Assembly (NCBI GenBank): GCA_947649495.1
Contig: CANSRU010000001.1
Location: forward strand, 118,837-182,836
Direction: 5' to 3'
Origin: an uncultured Porphyromonadaceae bacterium
Lineage (GTDB): Bacteria > Bacteroidota > Bacteroidia > Bacteroidales > Muribaculaceae
Length of the DNA: 64,000 nucleotides
Below the pieces are notes generated by a model, which saw nothing but the letters and a program-made list of their open reading frames with translations, did no database searches and was not told the origin of the DNA. Made by a program: the position numbers and the translations under genes. Of this stretch, positions 19,255 through 28,329 are shown in pieces; within the stretch, counting starts at the first letter, position 1, and every line of letters begins with the position of its first letter.

Positions 19255-19854
19255 TCAATCGCCATATTCAGCGAGGTATGCCTGGCATGCCTCGCACAAT
19301 TCATCGTACCACTCCTGCCCGAAACGGTCAATCAACGGCTGGCGCATGAACTGATAGAGACGCACCCCTTTTGCCCTGCCTGCAATCTCGGCACATTTAC
19401 ATATCTTCCACCGGTGATAATTGACAGCGGTGAATGTAGGATATTCAGTAAGACGCAACGGATACAGATAGCACGACATCGGTTTACGGAAATCAGTACG
19501 CCCCTCGCGGAAAGCCTTCTCTATGGCACACAGACACATCCCGCCGGGACCATAGGTGGTAAAGACGCAGTTACGGCCATCCACTATCTGTGTCACGAGA
19601 TCGCCCTCCTCGTCCACGTATCCGACACCGGCTTCCTCTATGCGACGTCGGGCTGCGGGCAACAGATCGTCCCACACCACATCCTTTATCTCTTTCAGCC
19701 GTTCATACTCGGCTTTTGTGATTGGCGCGCCGGCATCGCCTTCAATACAGCACTCGCCAAGACAACTGTCAAGGTCACATTGAAAAAAACTTTCGGCAAG
19801 GTCAAGGCTCACAAGAGCGTCTTTGATTTGAAGCATAACGGTTTCTTCTTCCAT
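19255..19854 (-). CDS. DUF3109 family cysteine-rich protein
   Basis: The 199-residue soluble protein has a conserved cysteine cluster: CDLDSCLGECCIEGDAGAP near the N-terminus, then NCVF, MCLCAIE, MSCYLYPLR and KICKCAE. The spacing fits Fe-S or zinc coordination as in DUF3109/YkgJ-like proteins. Function is unknown. It is the third gene of a minus-strand run ung - T9SS plug - DUF3109, starting 27 bases after the plug gene. An internal start at the seventh residue (MLQIKDALVS) is also possible. Confidence 0.88.
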   Translation of the reverse strand: MEEETVMLQIKDALVSLDLAESFFQCDLDSCLGECCIEGDAGAPITKAEYERLKEIKDVVWDDLLPAARRRIEEAGVGYVDEEGDLVTQIVDGRNCVFTTYGPGGMCLCAIEKAFREGRTDFRKPMSCYLYPLRLTEYPTFTAVNYHRWKICKCAEIAGRAKGVRLYQFMRQPLIDRFGQEWYDELCEACQAYLAEYGD

Positions 19855-19881
19855 AAATTTAATCTGGGAAATTCTATCGTG

Positions 19882-21162
19882 TCAAATTCCGGAGAACAGC
19901 ATTGCAGTCCCTACCAGGCGATCGTAGCGTTGGCCCGGCGCACGATAATAGACATAGACTGTATACTCATTGGACGTCTGATAGAAGTCTCCCTCTATAT
20001 TTGCGGTATTGCCACGCATGGAACCATGCGGAACTGTAAGATACTGATAATTGTAAGCTCCCTGTTTCAACAACATGGCAAGCTCGTAACGCCCTGTCGC
20101 GCGATTGTAGACCATACGGCTTGCCGGGTCAAAGCTACGGAGCGTCATGTCACCGTCAATAAACACATCGGCATTGACAAGTTCGGGGATGTCGAGCGCG
20201 AAATGTGTCAGCACATAATCGGCTTCCACATCGGAATCGTCGGAATTGAACTCACGTATGCGGAAACGGCCATGCTGGGTGCGGTCGTAGGTGTACGACT
20301 GTTCGTTGCGGGGAGTGTCGCAATACAATGTGGCATGATAAAATGGATGCATATACCCCAGTTCGTCAACCCCCATTCCGGGATAGGTCACGGATATTAT
20401 CTCCATGCGACGGTATTCATTGCCGGCGGGAAATATCAGATTGCGGTCGTGCTCGAAAACAGCAGTGGAACCCGATACACGTGTGGGTACAGACAGATGC
20501 ACAGCATTGTCCTGACGTCCGTTCTGCACCACAACTACCCGCAGGTCGCTGTACATGTTATGCACAGGCATTCCTTCAGCATCAATCTCGAGGGTGAGTT
20601 GCTGATGCGCATCATTATAATCAATATCAGTACGCGAACTGACCGAGCCACGAATCTTGACCATAGGCTCGACTACAGAGAAACGCGTCTGCAACAAGGT
20701 CTTATCAGGATCATTTTCATCATACACGCGCAGCAGATAGTTGCCCGACAGCCGAAGCTGCATATCCTTGTTGGGTAGAACAATCCGATAATTGACATAA
20801 TGCGTGGTTGTGGCCTGGGAAAACGCATAGTCATCAACCACACCTTCGTTAAATCCATCGAGGTATTCCGGGGCTACAAGACCGTCGGGACGCCACCGGC
20901 TATCGCAATGGATCAGTTCGTAACGCATGTACCGGCGGTCGTCTGAAAGTTCATCGAAACTTACCACAATACTATCGTCTGTACCGAGAACCATTATAGG
21001 TGGCAATTGGTCATTATGAGCCAGATGCGTCTGCAATGTATGGAACGACGGCGAGAATATGGCATTGGACGTATTGGCCGGTTCCATTGCCAAGGAGTGC
21101 AAAATGGAACATAGGCAGAGCATGAATGCCGACGCATATCGTCCAAAAACAATCCTCACCAT
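19882..21162 (-). CDS. Type IX secretion system plug protein (DUF5103)
   Basis: The 426-residue secreted protein has a signal sequence (MVRIVFGRYASAFMLCLCSI) and a beta-rich mature part. Landmarks of the DUF5103 family are LPPIMVLGTDDSIVVSFDEL near residue 50, RYMRYELIHCDSRWRPDGL and YLDGFNEGVVDDYAFSQATT. In Flavobacterium a protein of this family plugs the SprA translocon. The gene overlaps the ung stop by seven bases. The window has one C-terminal sorting-like tail (the PCMD/calycin-like gene at 51654) that could fit a type IX route, but no core T9SS gene. Confidence 0.8.
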   Translation of the reverse strand: MVRIVFGRYASAFMLCLCSILHSLAMEPANTSNAIFSPSFHTLQTHLAHNDQLPPIMVLGTDDSIVVSFDELSDDRRYMRYELIHCDSRWRPDGLVAPEYLDGFNEGVVDDYAFSQATTTHYVNYRIVLPNKDMQLRLSGNYLLRVYDENDPDKTLLQTRFSVVEPMVKIRGSVSSRTDIDYNDAHQQLTLEIDAEGMPVHNMYSDLRVVVVQNGRQDNAVHLSVPTRVSGSTAVFEHDRNLIFPAGNEYRRMEIISVTYPGMGVDELGYMHPFYHATLYCDTPRNEQSYTYDRTQHGRFRIREFNSDDSDVEADYVLTHFALDIPELVNADVFIDGDMTLRSFDPASRMVYNRATGRYELAMLLKQGAYNYQYLTVPHGSMRGNTANIEGDFYQTSNEYTVYVYYRAPGQRYDRLVGTAMLFSGI

Positions 21163-21818
21163 TGTATGGGCGTTTTACCCTGAGACTCAAGATATGAATT
21201 GGCCCGGGTGAAATGATGATTGCCGAAGAAACCGCGCGACGCACTCAAGGGCGATGGATGAGGTGACGTCAACACAAGATGGCGTGACCGATCGATAAGC
21301 TCACCCTTGCGCGCGGCATAAGCCCCCCACAGAATGAAGACTAAACCTGAACGCTTATCATTCAGTTGACGAATCACGGCATCTGTAAGCTGCTCCCATC
21401 CTTGATTCTGATGTGAACCGGCCGCATGGGCACGCACTGTCAGCGTAGCGTTCAGCAATAGTACTCCTTGGGTGGCCCACCTCGACAGGTCGCCGTTGGC
21501 AGGAATAGGTGCACCTGTATCGTCGTGAACCTCCTTAAATATATTTACCAACGAGCGCGGTACAGCCACATCGGGAGCCACGGAGAAGCACAAGCCGTTG
21601 GCCTGGCCGGGACCATGATATGGGTCCTGACCGAGAATCACCACCTTGACATCGCCAAATGGACATGCATCGAAGGCCGCAAATATCTTTGACGCCGGAG
21701 GAAAGACAGGACCATTACGGTATTCGCGATGCACGAAATCGGCCAAGGCCGCAAAATAAGGCTTGTCCCATTCGTCGGCGAGCACATCGTTCCACGACTT
21801 TTCGATTCGTACATTCAT
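21156..21818 (-). CDS. ung: Uracil-DNA glycosylase
   Basis: Ung removes uracil from DNA and starts base-excision repair. The 220-residue length matches family 1 UDG. The water-activating loop GQDPYHG is at residues 63-69 (catalytic Asp65). The minor-groove loop HPSPLSASRGFFG includes His187. It is the first gene of the ung-plug-DUF3109 run. A minus-strand -7 box (TAGTTTTG, 21863-21870) lies 44 bases upstream and abuts the tRNA-Arg promoter on the other strand. Confidence 0.97.
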   Translation of the reverse strand: MNVRIEKSWNDVLADEWDKPYFAALADFVHREYRNGPVFPPASKIFAAFDACPFGDVKVVILGQDPYHGPGQANGLCFSVAPDVAVPRSLVNIFKEVHDDTGAPIPANGDLSRWATQGVLLLNATLTVRAHAAGSHQNQGWEQLTDAVIRQLNDKRSGLVFILWGAYAARKGELIDRSRHLVLTSPHPSPLSASRGFFGNHHFTRANSYLESQGKTPIQW

Positions 21819-21858
21819 ATATTATATCGTATTGAATTCGTCAATAAAGTCACTTCGT

Positions 21859-21890
21859 TTTGCAAAACTACAAAAAAACCGCTAAATTTG
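21859..21890 (+). promoter_or_regulatory. Canonical promoter TTTG-N20-TAAATTTG, tRNA-Arg
   Basis: TTTG at 21859-21862 and TAAATTTG at 21883-21890 have exactly 20 bases between them, and the tRNA starts 20 bases later. The spacer contains the opposite-strand ung -7 box (TAGTTTTG on the minus strand, 21863-21870), so the two promoters overlap. Confidence 0.75.
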
Positions 21891-21910
21891 CACGTCGAAT
21901 CAGGAAATAT

Positions 21911-21985
21911 GCGCCCGTAGTTCAATGGATAGAATATCGGATTCCGGTTCCGACGATTGGGGTTCGACTCCCCACGGGCGTACCA
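21911..21985 (+). tRNA. tRNA-Arg (anticodon CCG), CCA encoded
   Basis: This is a full cloverleaf. The acceptor GCGCCCG pairs with CGGGCGT (one G-U at 1:72). The D arm is GTTC/GAAT. The anticodon stem TCGGA/TCCGA has loop TTCCGGT, giving anticodon CCG (codon CGG). The T arm is TGGGG-TTCGACT-CCCCA. Discriminator A is followed by genome-encoded CCA. Confidence 0.95.
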
Positions 21986-21992
21986 TGAGCGG

Positions 21993-22029
21993 TGGCTGTC
22001 TCAAAACTGAGACAGCCATTACTGTTTTT
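21993..22029 (+). terminator. Terminator after tRNA-Arg
   Basis: An 11-bp stem TGGCTGTCTCA (21993-22003) / TGAGACAGCCA (22008-22017, plus flank) has a four-base loop and is followed by TTACTGTTTTT. It lies just after the tRNA. Confidence 0.75.
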
Positions 22030-22035
22030 GGGGAC

Positions 22036-23265
22036 TCAATTGAATGTCAAGGTGGACATGCGCGACGGATGGATGCTACGTGCGGCATCCATAATGTCGT
22101 CTGGAGTTATCGCCTCGATAGTTTCCCGGCGCTGCGAGGATGTGAAGGCGACACCATAATACAGAACCGCACGCGCCATAGACAACACGAAGTTCTCACG
22201 ATTATCAGTACCCACAATAATCTGCCCGAGAAACTGACGTTTATAACGTTCAAGCCTCGTTACAGTGACCGGAGATTGTGCCAGCGAATCGATGGTGTCG
22301 GAGATTATCTTTCTGCATCGTGCAGAATCTTCGGCATCGCAACCAAAGTATATGGAGAATAATCCGGTATCGGTGAGCAGCGACTGGGATGAATCAACGG
22401 AATAAACCAATCCCCGTTTCTCACGCAACTGCACATTCAACAACGAATTCATTCCCGGTCCGGCCAATATGTTTGACAGCAAAGCCATGGCGTGACGCCC
22501 TGATGAGAACATATCGCCTACACGGACACCCGTCACAGTGTGAGCCTGATGTATTCCAAGACTTCGCTCCACACAGAAGCTATCATAATTACCGGGAGCT
22601 ATCCGGTTCAATGGAGCCGATGCTGAACTTAGCTTGCCGAAGTATCGTTCGGCAATGCGCCACAATCTGTTTTCGGACATAGGGCCGGAATAGAACAGCA
22701 CCATATTAGATGCTACATAATATTTGCCCAGATAGGCTCGGCAGATGTCGGGCGTTATGGAGGAAATTGTATCGGCATCACCTAATATGTTATGCCCAAG
22801 CGATGAATTTGCAAATATAAGATCCTCAAAATCATCATAAACAGCTTCCGACGGGATGTCGAGATAGGAATTTATCTCATCGGCCACAACCTCACGTTCA
22901 TGCTCCAGTTCACGCTCAGGAAATACGGAATTGCATATCAAATCCGATATCAGTTCTGCCGCCCGGGCCGCATTGCCTTCGGGAAACACCGAATACACCA
23001 CCGTTGTTTCTTTCGTGGTATAAGCATTCAGTTCACCTCCGCATGCCTCCATCCGATTGATTATGTGTGATGAACGCCGCTTGGAGGTACCTTTAAATAT
23101 GGTATGCTCCACAAAATGAGCCAATCCGGGATAGTCGCCGTCCTCACGGCTACCGACATTAACGGTTACACCCAAATATTCCACATTTGAAGCAGATGGG
23201 TGGTAAACACATCGTAGACCACATGAAAGTGTGTGATATCTGAGTTCTGAGATGTTTCCTTCCAT
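22036..23265 (-). CDS. M16 family zinc peptidase
   Basis: The 409-residue protein is a pitrilysin/processing-peptidase-like metalloprotease. The inverted zinc motif HFVEH gives His50, Glu53 and His54, with the distal Glu in the HEREVVADEI segment. The C-terminal inactive-like half carries the RxxY-region segment GMNSLLNVQLREKRGLVYSV. No signal peptide is seen, so it is probably cytoplasmic. ATG 23265 fits homologue N-termini; an upstream GTG at 23304 would place the start before the -7 box (23274-23281). That box leaves a leader of only a few bases. Confidence 0.92.
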   Translation of the reverse strand: MEGNISELRYHTLSCGLRCVYHPSASNVEYLGVTVNVGSREDGDYPGLAHFVEHTIFKGTSKRRSSHIINRMEACGGELNAYTTKETTVVYSVFPEGNAARAAELISDLICNSVFPERELEHEREVVADEINSYLDIPSEAVYDDFEDLIFANSSLGHNILGDADTISSITPDICRAYLGKYYVASNMVLFYSGPMSENRLWRIAERYFGKLSSASAPLNRIAPGNYDSFCVERSLGIHQAHTVTGVRVGDMFSSGRHAMALLSNILAGPGMNSLLNVQLREKRGLVYSVDSSQSLLTDTGLFSIYFGCDAEDSARCRKIISDTIDSLAQSPVTVTRLERYKRQFLGQIIVGTDNRENFVLSMARAVLYYGVAFTSSQRRETIEAITPDDIMDAARSIHPSRMSTLTFN

Positions 23266-23273
23266 AACTGTTA

Positions 23274-23281
23274 CAAAGATA
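23274..23281 (-). promoter_or_regulatory. -7 box for M16 peptidase
   Basis: On the minus strand this reads TATCTTTG, ending nine bases before the ATG at 23265. A 3-of-4 match to TTTG (TGTG) lies at exactly 20 bases (23302-23305). The predicted leader is two to five bases. Confidence 0.5.
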
Positions 23282-23320
23282 CAAAATCGCGTCAAAGGGT
23301 ACACATTAATAATATATAAT

Positions 23321-23357
23321 AAAGATACAGCCCGCCATTATGACGGGCTGTATCTTT
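23321..23357 (-). terminator. Terminator of the exbB-exbD-exbD-tonB operon
   Basis: A 14-bp perfect stem AAAGATACAGCCCG (23321-23334) / CGGGCTGTATCTTT (23344-23357) lies 42 bases past the tonB stop and is followed on the minus strand by an AT-rich T tract. Confidence 0.8.
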
Positions 23358-23399
23358 ATTTAATCGCTGTCAGGCCTGAGCCTGATATTGATTCAGGAA

Positions 23400-24254
23400 T
23401 TATACACCCTGAAGTTTGAACTGGATGGGAAGCGTGTACCAAACGTTCACGGCATGTCCATTCATCTTACCGGGCTGGAACTTGGGAAGTGATTTAACCA
23501 CGCGGACTGCTTCCTTGTCAAGGTCGGGGTCCTTCGAGCGAACCACCTTCACCTGACCTACAGAACCTGTCTTGGTTACAACGAACTGTACCACAACACG
23601 ACCCTGAATACCATTTTCCTGAGCTACGCTCGGATAACGGAGGTGATCAGATACCCACTTCAGAAGGGCGGTCTGTCCACCGGGGAACTGGGGATCCTGT
23701 TCAACGGCGTCAAACACCTTGTTGTCGTCCGGGGGTTCGGGAGTCTTTTCCTCCACAACCACCACGTCCTTGTGTTCCTGAGCATTGATGATATCATCAA
23801 CACCACGGTCCTCATTGACCTTACCAACAGCAGTGTCAGTTTCCTTCAAATCGTCCTGGCTCTTGATATCCTCAACTACCTCTTCGTCCTTTACAATGGC
23901 GATTTCGGTAAGTTTCACAGTGTTGAGAAGCTCTTCCTTAATCACTTCGGGCTTGGGCTCCTCAATGCGCTGAGGCTCATCTTCGGGTTCTTCTTCAGGA
24001 GCTTCCTCCACAGCCATCTCGACGAGCGCCTGCTCAGCCATATCGTCCGGTTTAGCCTCGGCCGACTTGATAACTGTGTTAACGAGGAATGCAAGGGCTG
24101 CAAGAATCGCAATCACAATGACAATCACTATCATTGCCTTGTTGTGACGTGAATCGGATGATTTACGCAACTGATATGCGCCAAAATCCTTATTCTTGCC
24201 TTCAAATATAATATCGCGCCATTCTTTTGATGAAAGATCTACATCTTTTGCCAT
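23400..24254 (-). CDS. tonB: Energy transducer TonB
   Basis: The 284-residue TonB has an N-terminal cytoplasmic stretch of about 40 residues (KEWRDIIFEGKNKDFGAYQL, typical of Bacteroidetes TonB) and one transmembrane helix at about 41-63. A long acidic and proline-containing periplasmic linker follows. The C-terminal TonB domain (about 200-284) has QFPGGQTALLKWVSDHLRYP and GRVVVQFVVTKTGSVGQVKV. It couples proton motive force from ExbB/ExbD to outer-membrane TonB-dependent transporters. It is the last gene of the operon, 41 bases after exbD. Confidence 0.95.
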   Translation of the reverse strand: MAKDVDLSSKEWRDIIFEGKNKDFGAYQLRKSSDSRHNKAMIVIVIVIAILAALAFLVNTVIKSAEAKPDDMAEQALVEMAVEEAPEEEPEDEPQRIEEPKPEVIKEELLNTVKLTEIAIVKDEEVVEDIKSQDDLKETDTAVGKVNEDRGVDDIINAQEHKDVVVVEEKTPEPPDDNKVFDAVEQDPQFPGGQTALLKWVSDHLRYPSVAQENGIQGRVVVQFVVTKTGSVGQVKVVRSKDPDLDKEAVRVVKSLPKFQPGKMNGHAVNVWYTLPIQFKLQGV

Positions 24255-24295
24255 TTTTCTTTCAGATTTTACGGTTAATATATATCTGTCATCAA

Positions 24296-25036
24296 TTATT
24301 TACCATTCTTACCGATATAGTCGAGAATCAGCACTGAGTCGACCTGATTGATGTTATCGATTTGGTAACGCGAAATTTGATTGATCTGCATTTCGTCAAG
24401 AGCTCCAATCAAGCTTTCCCAAGAAGCCTCGGGTGTAGCTTTGATTATGACCACAGGGCGGGTAAGAGTGGAGTCGTTGCGGATCTCCTTGGCTTTTGCC
24501 TGATAAATACTGTCGTTGGTTTCGGACTTCGGTGAGAATTCCTTGTTACGCCATTGTACTTTCAGTTTGTCAATCTTCTCAAGTACCTGCTTATTGCGGT
24601 CGTGGAGTATTTTACGTATGCCGCGCTGTACGGCACCATCGTTACCGAGGAAGGCTTCCTTATGGATGTTGTTGTTGGCCAGTTTGCCATCAACAACATT
24701 AGTCAAATCGGGCTGTCCTTCGTAGTAGTAAACGACGTTCATGGGTCTACCTTCATCGTCGCGCTTCACGTTGCCTTCGGCATCACGTTCTGTTGTAACG
24801 ATTAAGGTAATAGCTTCTGATTCTTTAGCTTTGTTCATGTCCTGCTGTTCGATTTTCTCGTTGGTAGGGAGAGTAATCTGCAGGGTCTGCGATTTAATCA
24901 TAGTGGTACAAAGCATAAAGAACGTAATCAAAAGCATGTTCATATCCACCATCGGAGTAAAGTCCACGTGGATAGACATCTTTTTCTGGGCGCCTTTTTT
25001 CTTTTTGCCCTTGTCTGATTGTTCTATCTGTGCCAT
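24296..25036 (-). CDS. exbD: Biopolymer transporter ExbD/TolR (second copy)
   Basis: This 246-residue ExbD has one N-terminal transmembrane helix with the conserved membrane Asp (Asp31 in FTPMVDMNMLLITFFML) and an extended periplasmic domain. It is longer than enterobacterial ExbD (about 140 residues). The extra length is a mid-protein insert (about 75-175) rich in charged residues. It works with ExbB and the other ExbD to energise TonB. It lies five bases after the first exbD. Confidence 0.93.
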   Translation of the reverse strand: MAQIEQSDKGKKKKGAQKKMSIHVDFTPMVDMNMLLITFFMLCTTMIKSQTLQITLPTNEKIEQQDMNKAKESEAITLIVTTERDAEGNVKRDDEGRPMNVVYYYEGQPDLTNVVDGKLANNNIHKEAFLGNDGAVQRGIRKILHDRNKQVLEKIDKLKVQWRNKEFSPKSETNDSIYQAKAKEIRNDSTLTRPVVIIKATPEASWESLIGALDEMQINQISRYQIDNINQVDSVLILDYIGKNGK

Positions 25037-25041
25037 AATGA

Positions 25042-25761
25042 TTAATCTTGTTCGGTTTTGAGTGCAGTCATCAAGCTAAAGCGGTTCATTTTAAGAGTCT
25101 GGAGGTTGTCAAGCACGTGGTGAACGATGCTGTAGGGTGTACCCTTGTCAGCTTTCACCGCTATACCTTCGCCTTTCTTCATCGAGCTCTGAAGGTTTTC
25201 ATTGCCCGAGCTGTAGATAGCGCGCATCCAGATCTGGAACTCGTTAGGCTTTTCAAGATCTTTGTTATCATCGATTGGAATACCGACACCGGCATTGTTC
25301 ATATCGGAGATAAACTTATCCTGGTCAGTCTGTGACATTCTTAAGAATTTCTCAAGGTTCTGGAAAGGAACGCCAAACGTGGTGAGTTTGGAAAACACTT
25401 CCACATCCTTTTCCGTGAGATTCACTTTCTTGCTGGGATGAATACGATTGTACTCAGCAACGGCCTTTGTGAGAATTTCCTTGCGGATAGGCTCTGTGGC
25501 CCATTCTCCATCGGCTACCGTCGGATCGGCTTCACCGGCAATTGAGAGAAACACCTTACCTTCGGGAGACACAAGGATTGAAGCCAAGTTGGCTGTAGGC
25601 ACCTTGATTTCGGAAACCGACGACGGAGTCATAACGGTAACCGGTTCCTTCTGGAGGAAGGTTGAAGTCAACATGAAGAAAGTAAGCAAAAGAACGGTCA
25701 CGTCACTCATCGCGGTCATGTCGATGAGGGTACTCTTTCTTTTAATTTTTACTTTTCCCAT
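25042..25761 (-). CDS. exbD: Biopolymer transporter ExbD/TolR (first copy)
   Basis: The 239-residue ExbD paralogue has an N-terminal helix DMTAMSDVTVLLLTFFML carrying Asp20, the likely proton-carrying residue. A large periplasmic domain with a central insert follows. It is the second gene of the operon, 43 bases after exbB. Two different ExbD proteins in one operon are usual in Bacteroidetes and may form a heteromeric stator. Confidence 0.93.
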   Translation of the reverse strand: MGKVKIKRKSTLIDMTAMSDVTVLLLTFFMLTSTFLQKEPVTVMTPSSVSEIKVPTANLASILVSPEGKVFLSIAGEADPTVADGEWATEPIRKEILTKAVAEYNRIHPSKKVNLTEKDVEVFSKLTTFGVPFQNLEKFLRMSQTDQDKFISDMNNAGVGIPIDDNKDLEKPNEFQIWMRAIYSSGNENLQSSMKKGEGIAVKADKGTPYSIVHHVLDNLQTLKMNRFSLMTALKTEQD

Positions 25762-25804
25762 ATTACGGTCAATTTATTATATTAATTATTGTGTAATATC
25801 GGGA

Positions 25805-26629
25805 TTAGTGAGTAGCTGCGAAAGTTTGTACAATCGAGAAACCGATTTCGTCGATAGCGTAAGTGAGGTTATCGATCTTGTTGGTGTAGTAGTTGTAAGA
25901 GATTACCGCGAATGCACCGGTTGCGATACCGAAGGCGGTGTTGATAAGTGCCTCAGAGATACCGGTAGAAAGTTCAGTAGAGTCGGGAGCACCTGACTGA
26001 GCAAGAGCCTGGAACGACTTGATCATACCCATCACAGTACCGAGAAGACCGACGAGAGTACCGAGGGTGGTCATGGTAGCGACGATGGGGAGATTCTGCT
26101 GAAGAGCGGGCATTTCGAGAGCGGTAGCTTCCTCAACTTCCTTCTGGAGAGTCGCGATTTTCTGTTCTTTAGAAAGAACTGTGTTCTTGTCCATTTCTTC
26201 GTAGCGAACGAGAGCAGCAGCAACAACAGCAGCTACAGAGCCTTTCTGCTTTGCGCAAAGAGCCTGAGCACCTGCGATGTCGTTCTTGGCAAGGCAAGAC
26301 TTAACACCGGCAACGAACTTGGTGATGTTACCTTTACCTTTAGCCGACTTCATGGCGATGTAACGTTCAACAGAAAGAACGATAACGGTGAGGAACAGGG
26401 TCTGGAGGATAGGCACGATGAATCCACCTTTATAGATAGTACCCCAAAGGTCGATGGGATGTCCTTCTTCAAAGTGTGATTCGTGACCGAACCAGAAGAT
26501 AAACAAACATACGGCTACAATGAAGCAAGCGATGATTACCAAGAACGCGTTCTTGATACCGCCTACATTGCTACCTTCTTTCTTTGCCTTGGGCTGAGCC
26601 TTGGGCTGAGTGGGCTTTTGAGCTTCCAT
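25805..26629 (-). CDS. exbB: MotA/TolQ/ExbB proton channel protein
   Basis: The 274-residue ExbB has a Lys/Pro/Gln-rich N-terminus, then membrane helices at about 28-52, 70-90, 180-205 and 235-255. The conserved TLGTLVGLLGTVMGMIKSF and ISEALINTAFGIATGAFAVI segments line the proton path. With ExbD it forms the inner-membrane motor for TonB. It heads the operon behind a canonical promoter with a 5' leader of about 120 bases. Confidence 0.95.
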   Translation of the reverse strand: MEAQKPTQPKAQPKAKKEGSNVGGIKNAFLVIIACFIVAVCLFIFWFGHESHFEEGHPIDLWGTIYKGGFIVPILQTLFLTVIVLSVERYIAMKSAKGKGNITKFVAGVKSCLAKNDIAGAQALCAKQKGSVAAVVAAALVRYEEMDKNTVLSKEQKIATLQKEVEEATALEMPALQQNLPIVATMTTLGTLVGLLGTVMGMIKSFQALAQSGAPDSTELSTGISEALINTAFGIATGAFAVISYNYYTNKIDNLTYAIDEIGFSIVQTFAATH

Positions 26630-26943
26630 AATTGATAATTACTAAAATTTAAATTGGTTTGATTTGGTTATTTATTAAGTTAGTTTTGTCCTGTATAGGT
26701 ATTAGTCCAAGATGGATATGAGTTATGGCCGCGCATGACGCCCACAAACATTATTGCAAATTTATTGATACTATTTTAAACTTCCAAATAAATCAATCTT
26801 AAAAACCGCTCTACGCATCCGCTTTTAGTTTATTTGGCCATACATCACTCCACAACCATTATTTTTTGATATAAAACCTTAACATATATCAATAATTATA
26901 AATAACTTTGCACATTACTTCAAAAAACGCATTTTCATCAAAA
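26630..26943. promoter_or_regulatory. Divergent exbB / nqrA control region
   Basis: This 314-base AT-rich gap has no gene. On the minus strand is a canonical promoter for exbB, TTTG (26785-26788) - N20 - TAAATTTG (26757-26764), leaving a leader of about 120 bases. On the plus strand, TAACTTTG (26903-26910) is a -7 box 33 bases before nqrA, without a TTTG at 20-base spacing. I found no riboswitch-like fold in the exbB leader. Confidence 0.7.
26757..26788 (-). promoter_or_regulatory. Canonical promoter of the exbB operon
   Basis: The minus-strand reading is TTTG (26788-26785), exactly 20 bases, then TAAATTTG (26764-26757). This is a full Bacteroidetes consensus, about 120 bases upstream of the exbB ATG. 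Confidence 0.7.
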
Positions 26944-28290
26944 ATGGACAAGACAATAACTCTAAGGCGCGGGCTTGACCTCAGGATTGAGGGTACAGTC
27001 CCTGCCGAATCCACCGCAAAGCCATGCTCAACGACGGAAATAGCGCTGGTACCGGACGATTTTCCGGGCTTCACACCTAAGCTCGCGGTAAAGGAGGGTG
27101 ACAATGTGACGGCCGGACAGGCCCTGATGTACGACAAGCTGCATGAAGATGTAAAACTTGTCTCACCCATAGCCGGCAAAGTCACACACGTGGTGCGCGG
27201 TGACCGCCGTAAAATAATGCGCGTCGTAGTGACAGCCGAAACCACCGGCGCCCCGGCCATAAAAACCGACGCTGACACCGATAATGCCACAGATGTAAAG
27301 AAAGCCATAATGCATTCTGGATTATGGGCATATATGCGGCAACGCCCCTACGACATAGTTCCCGATACCGAAGCGACTCCCGTCAATATCTTTGTAACAG
27401 CATTCGACAGCGCCCCTTTGGCACCCTCATTGACCAACCTTGTAAAAGGAAAGGGAAAATATACCGCAGCCGGTCTGAAAGCATTGGCGTCACTGACCTC
27501 CGGCAAGGTATACGTGTCGTTACCCTACGGATGTGGACTAGAACTACCGGCTGAAGTGGAACGTGTCACGGTAAAGGGACCCCACCCTGCCGGTAACGCA
27601 GGTGTACAGGCTGCAGCCATAGCTCCGGTTAACAAAGGCGAAATCATCTGGACTCTCGACATTGTGACAGCCACACGCATCGGCACAATGCTTCTGGATG
27701 GAACAACCGACTGGAGTACGACAGTAGCCGTTACCGGACCCGAAGTAAACCATCCATGCCTTATCACAACGACAATAGGCGCATCGCTGAAACCGCTTGT
27801 CGATGGCAACCTCAAAGACACCGACCGCCATCTGCGCATAATCTCCGGCAATGTGCTCACCGGAGCAAAAGAAAGCATCGATGGTTTCCTCCGCTTCCCC
27901 TACCGTCAGATAACAGTGATAGCCGAAGGCGACGATGTGGACGAGTTCATGGGATGGGCCTCGATGAGCCCCGGAAAGATGAGTGAGAGCCGCTCATTCC
28001 CCTCCCGGCTGTTTCACAACAAGCTGTTCCGCCCCGACGCCCGTCTAAACGGAGGTCGCCGCGCCATGATAATGTCGGGAGAATACGACAAGGTGATGCC
28101 TATGGACATTCTGCCCGAATACCTTATAAAAGCTATTCTCGCCCGCGATATCGACCGCATGGAAGCCCTGGGCATATACGAGGTGGCACCCGAGGATTTC
28201 GCCCTTTGCGAATATGTCGACCCATCGAAACTCGAACTACAGAAGATTGTGCGTGAAGGGCTCGACTACCTGCGCAAAGAATTGGAATAA
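26944..28290 (+). CDS. nqrA: Na+-translocating NADH:quinone reductase subunit A
   Basis: NqrA is the peripheral cytoplasmic subunit of the Na+-NQR complex, which oxidises NADH, reduces quinone and pumps Na+. The 448-residue protein begins MDKTITLRRGLDLRIEGT, the family start, and has an RnfC-like barrel-sandwich segment (KEGDNVTAGQALMYDK). ATG 26944 is chosen over an upstream in-frame alternative near 26908, which lies in the -7 box. First gene of a complete nqrABCDEF operon. Confidence 0.97.
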   Translation: MDKTITLRRGLDLRIEGTVPAESTAKPCSTTEIALVPDDFPGFTPKLAVKEGDNVTAGQALMYDKLHEDVKLVSPIAGKVTHVVRGDRRKIMRVVVTAETTGAPAIKTDADTDNATDVKKAIMHSGLWAYMRQRPYDIVPDTEATPVNIFVTAFDSAPLAPSLTNLVKGKGKYTAAGLKALASLTSGKVYVSLPYGCGLELPAEVERVTVKGPHPAGNAGVQAAAIAPVNKGEIIWTLDIVTATRIGTMLLDGTTDWSTTVAVTGPEVNHPCLITTTIGASLKPLVDGNLKDTDRHLRIISGNVLTGAKESIDGFLRFPYRQITVIAEGDDVDEFMGWASMSPGKMSESRSFPSRLFHNKLFRPDARLNGGRRAMIMSGEYDKVMPMDILPEYLIKAILARDIDRMEALGIYEVAPEDFALCEYVDPSKLELQKIVREGLDYLRKELE

Positions 28291-28329
28291 GCACGATAAT
28301 AAACTAACACACCTTTTTATATATTAAAA

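Noticed and set aside
19414-20778. 454-codon open frame on the plus strand
   Set aside because: It is antisense to the T9SS plug and DUF3109 genes, and the protein has no homologue-like features.
26630-26804. Riboswitch in the exbB leader
   Set aside because: No known conserved core or strong hairpin was found.
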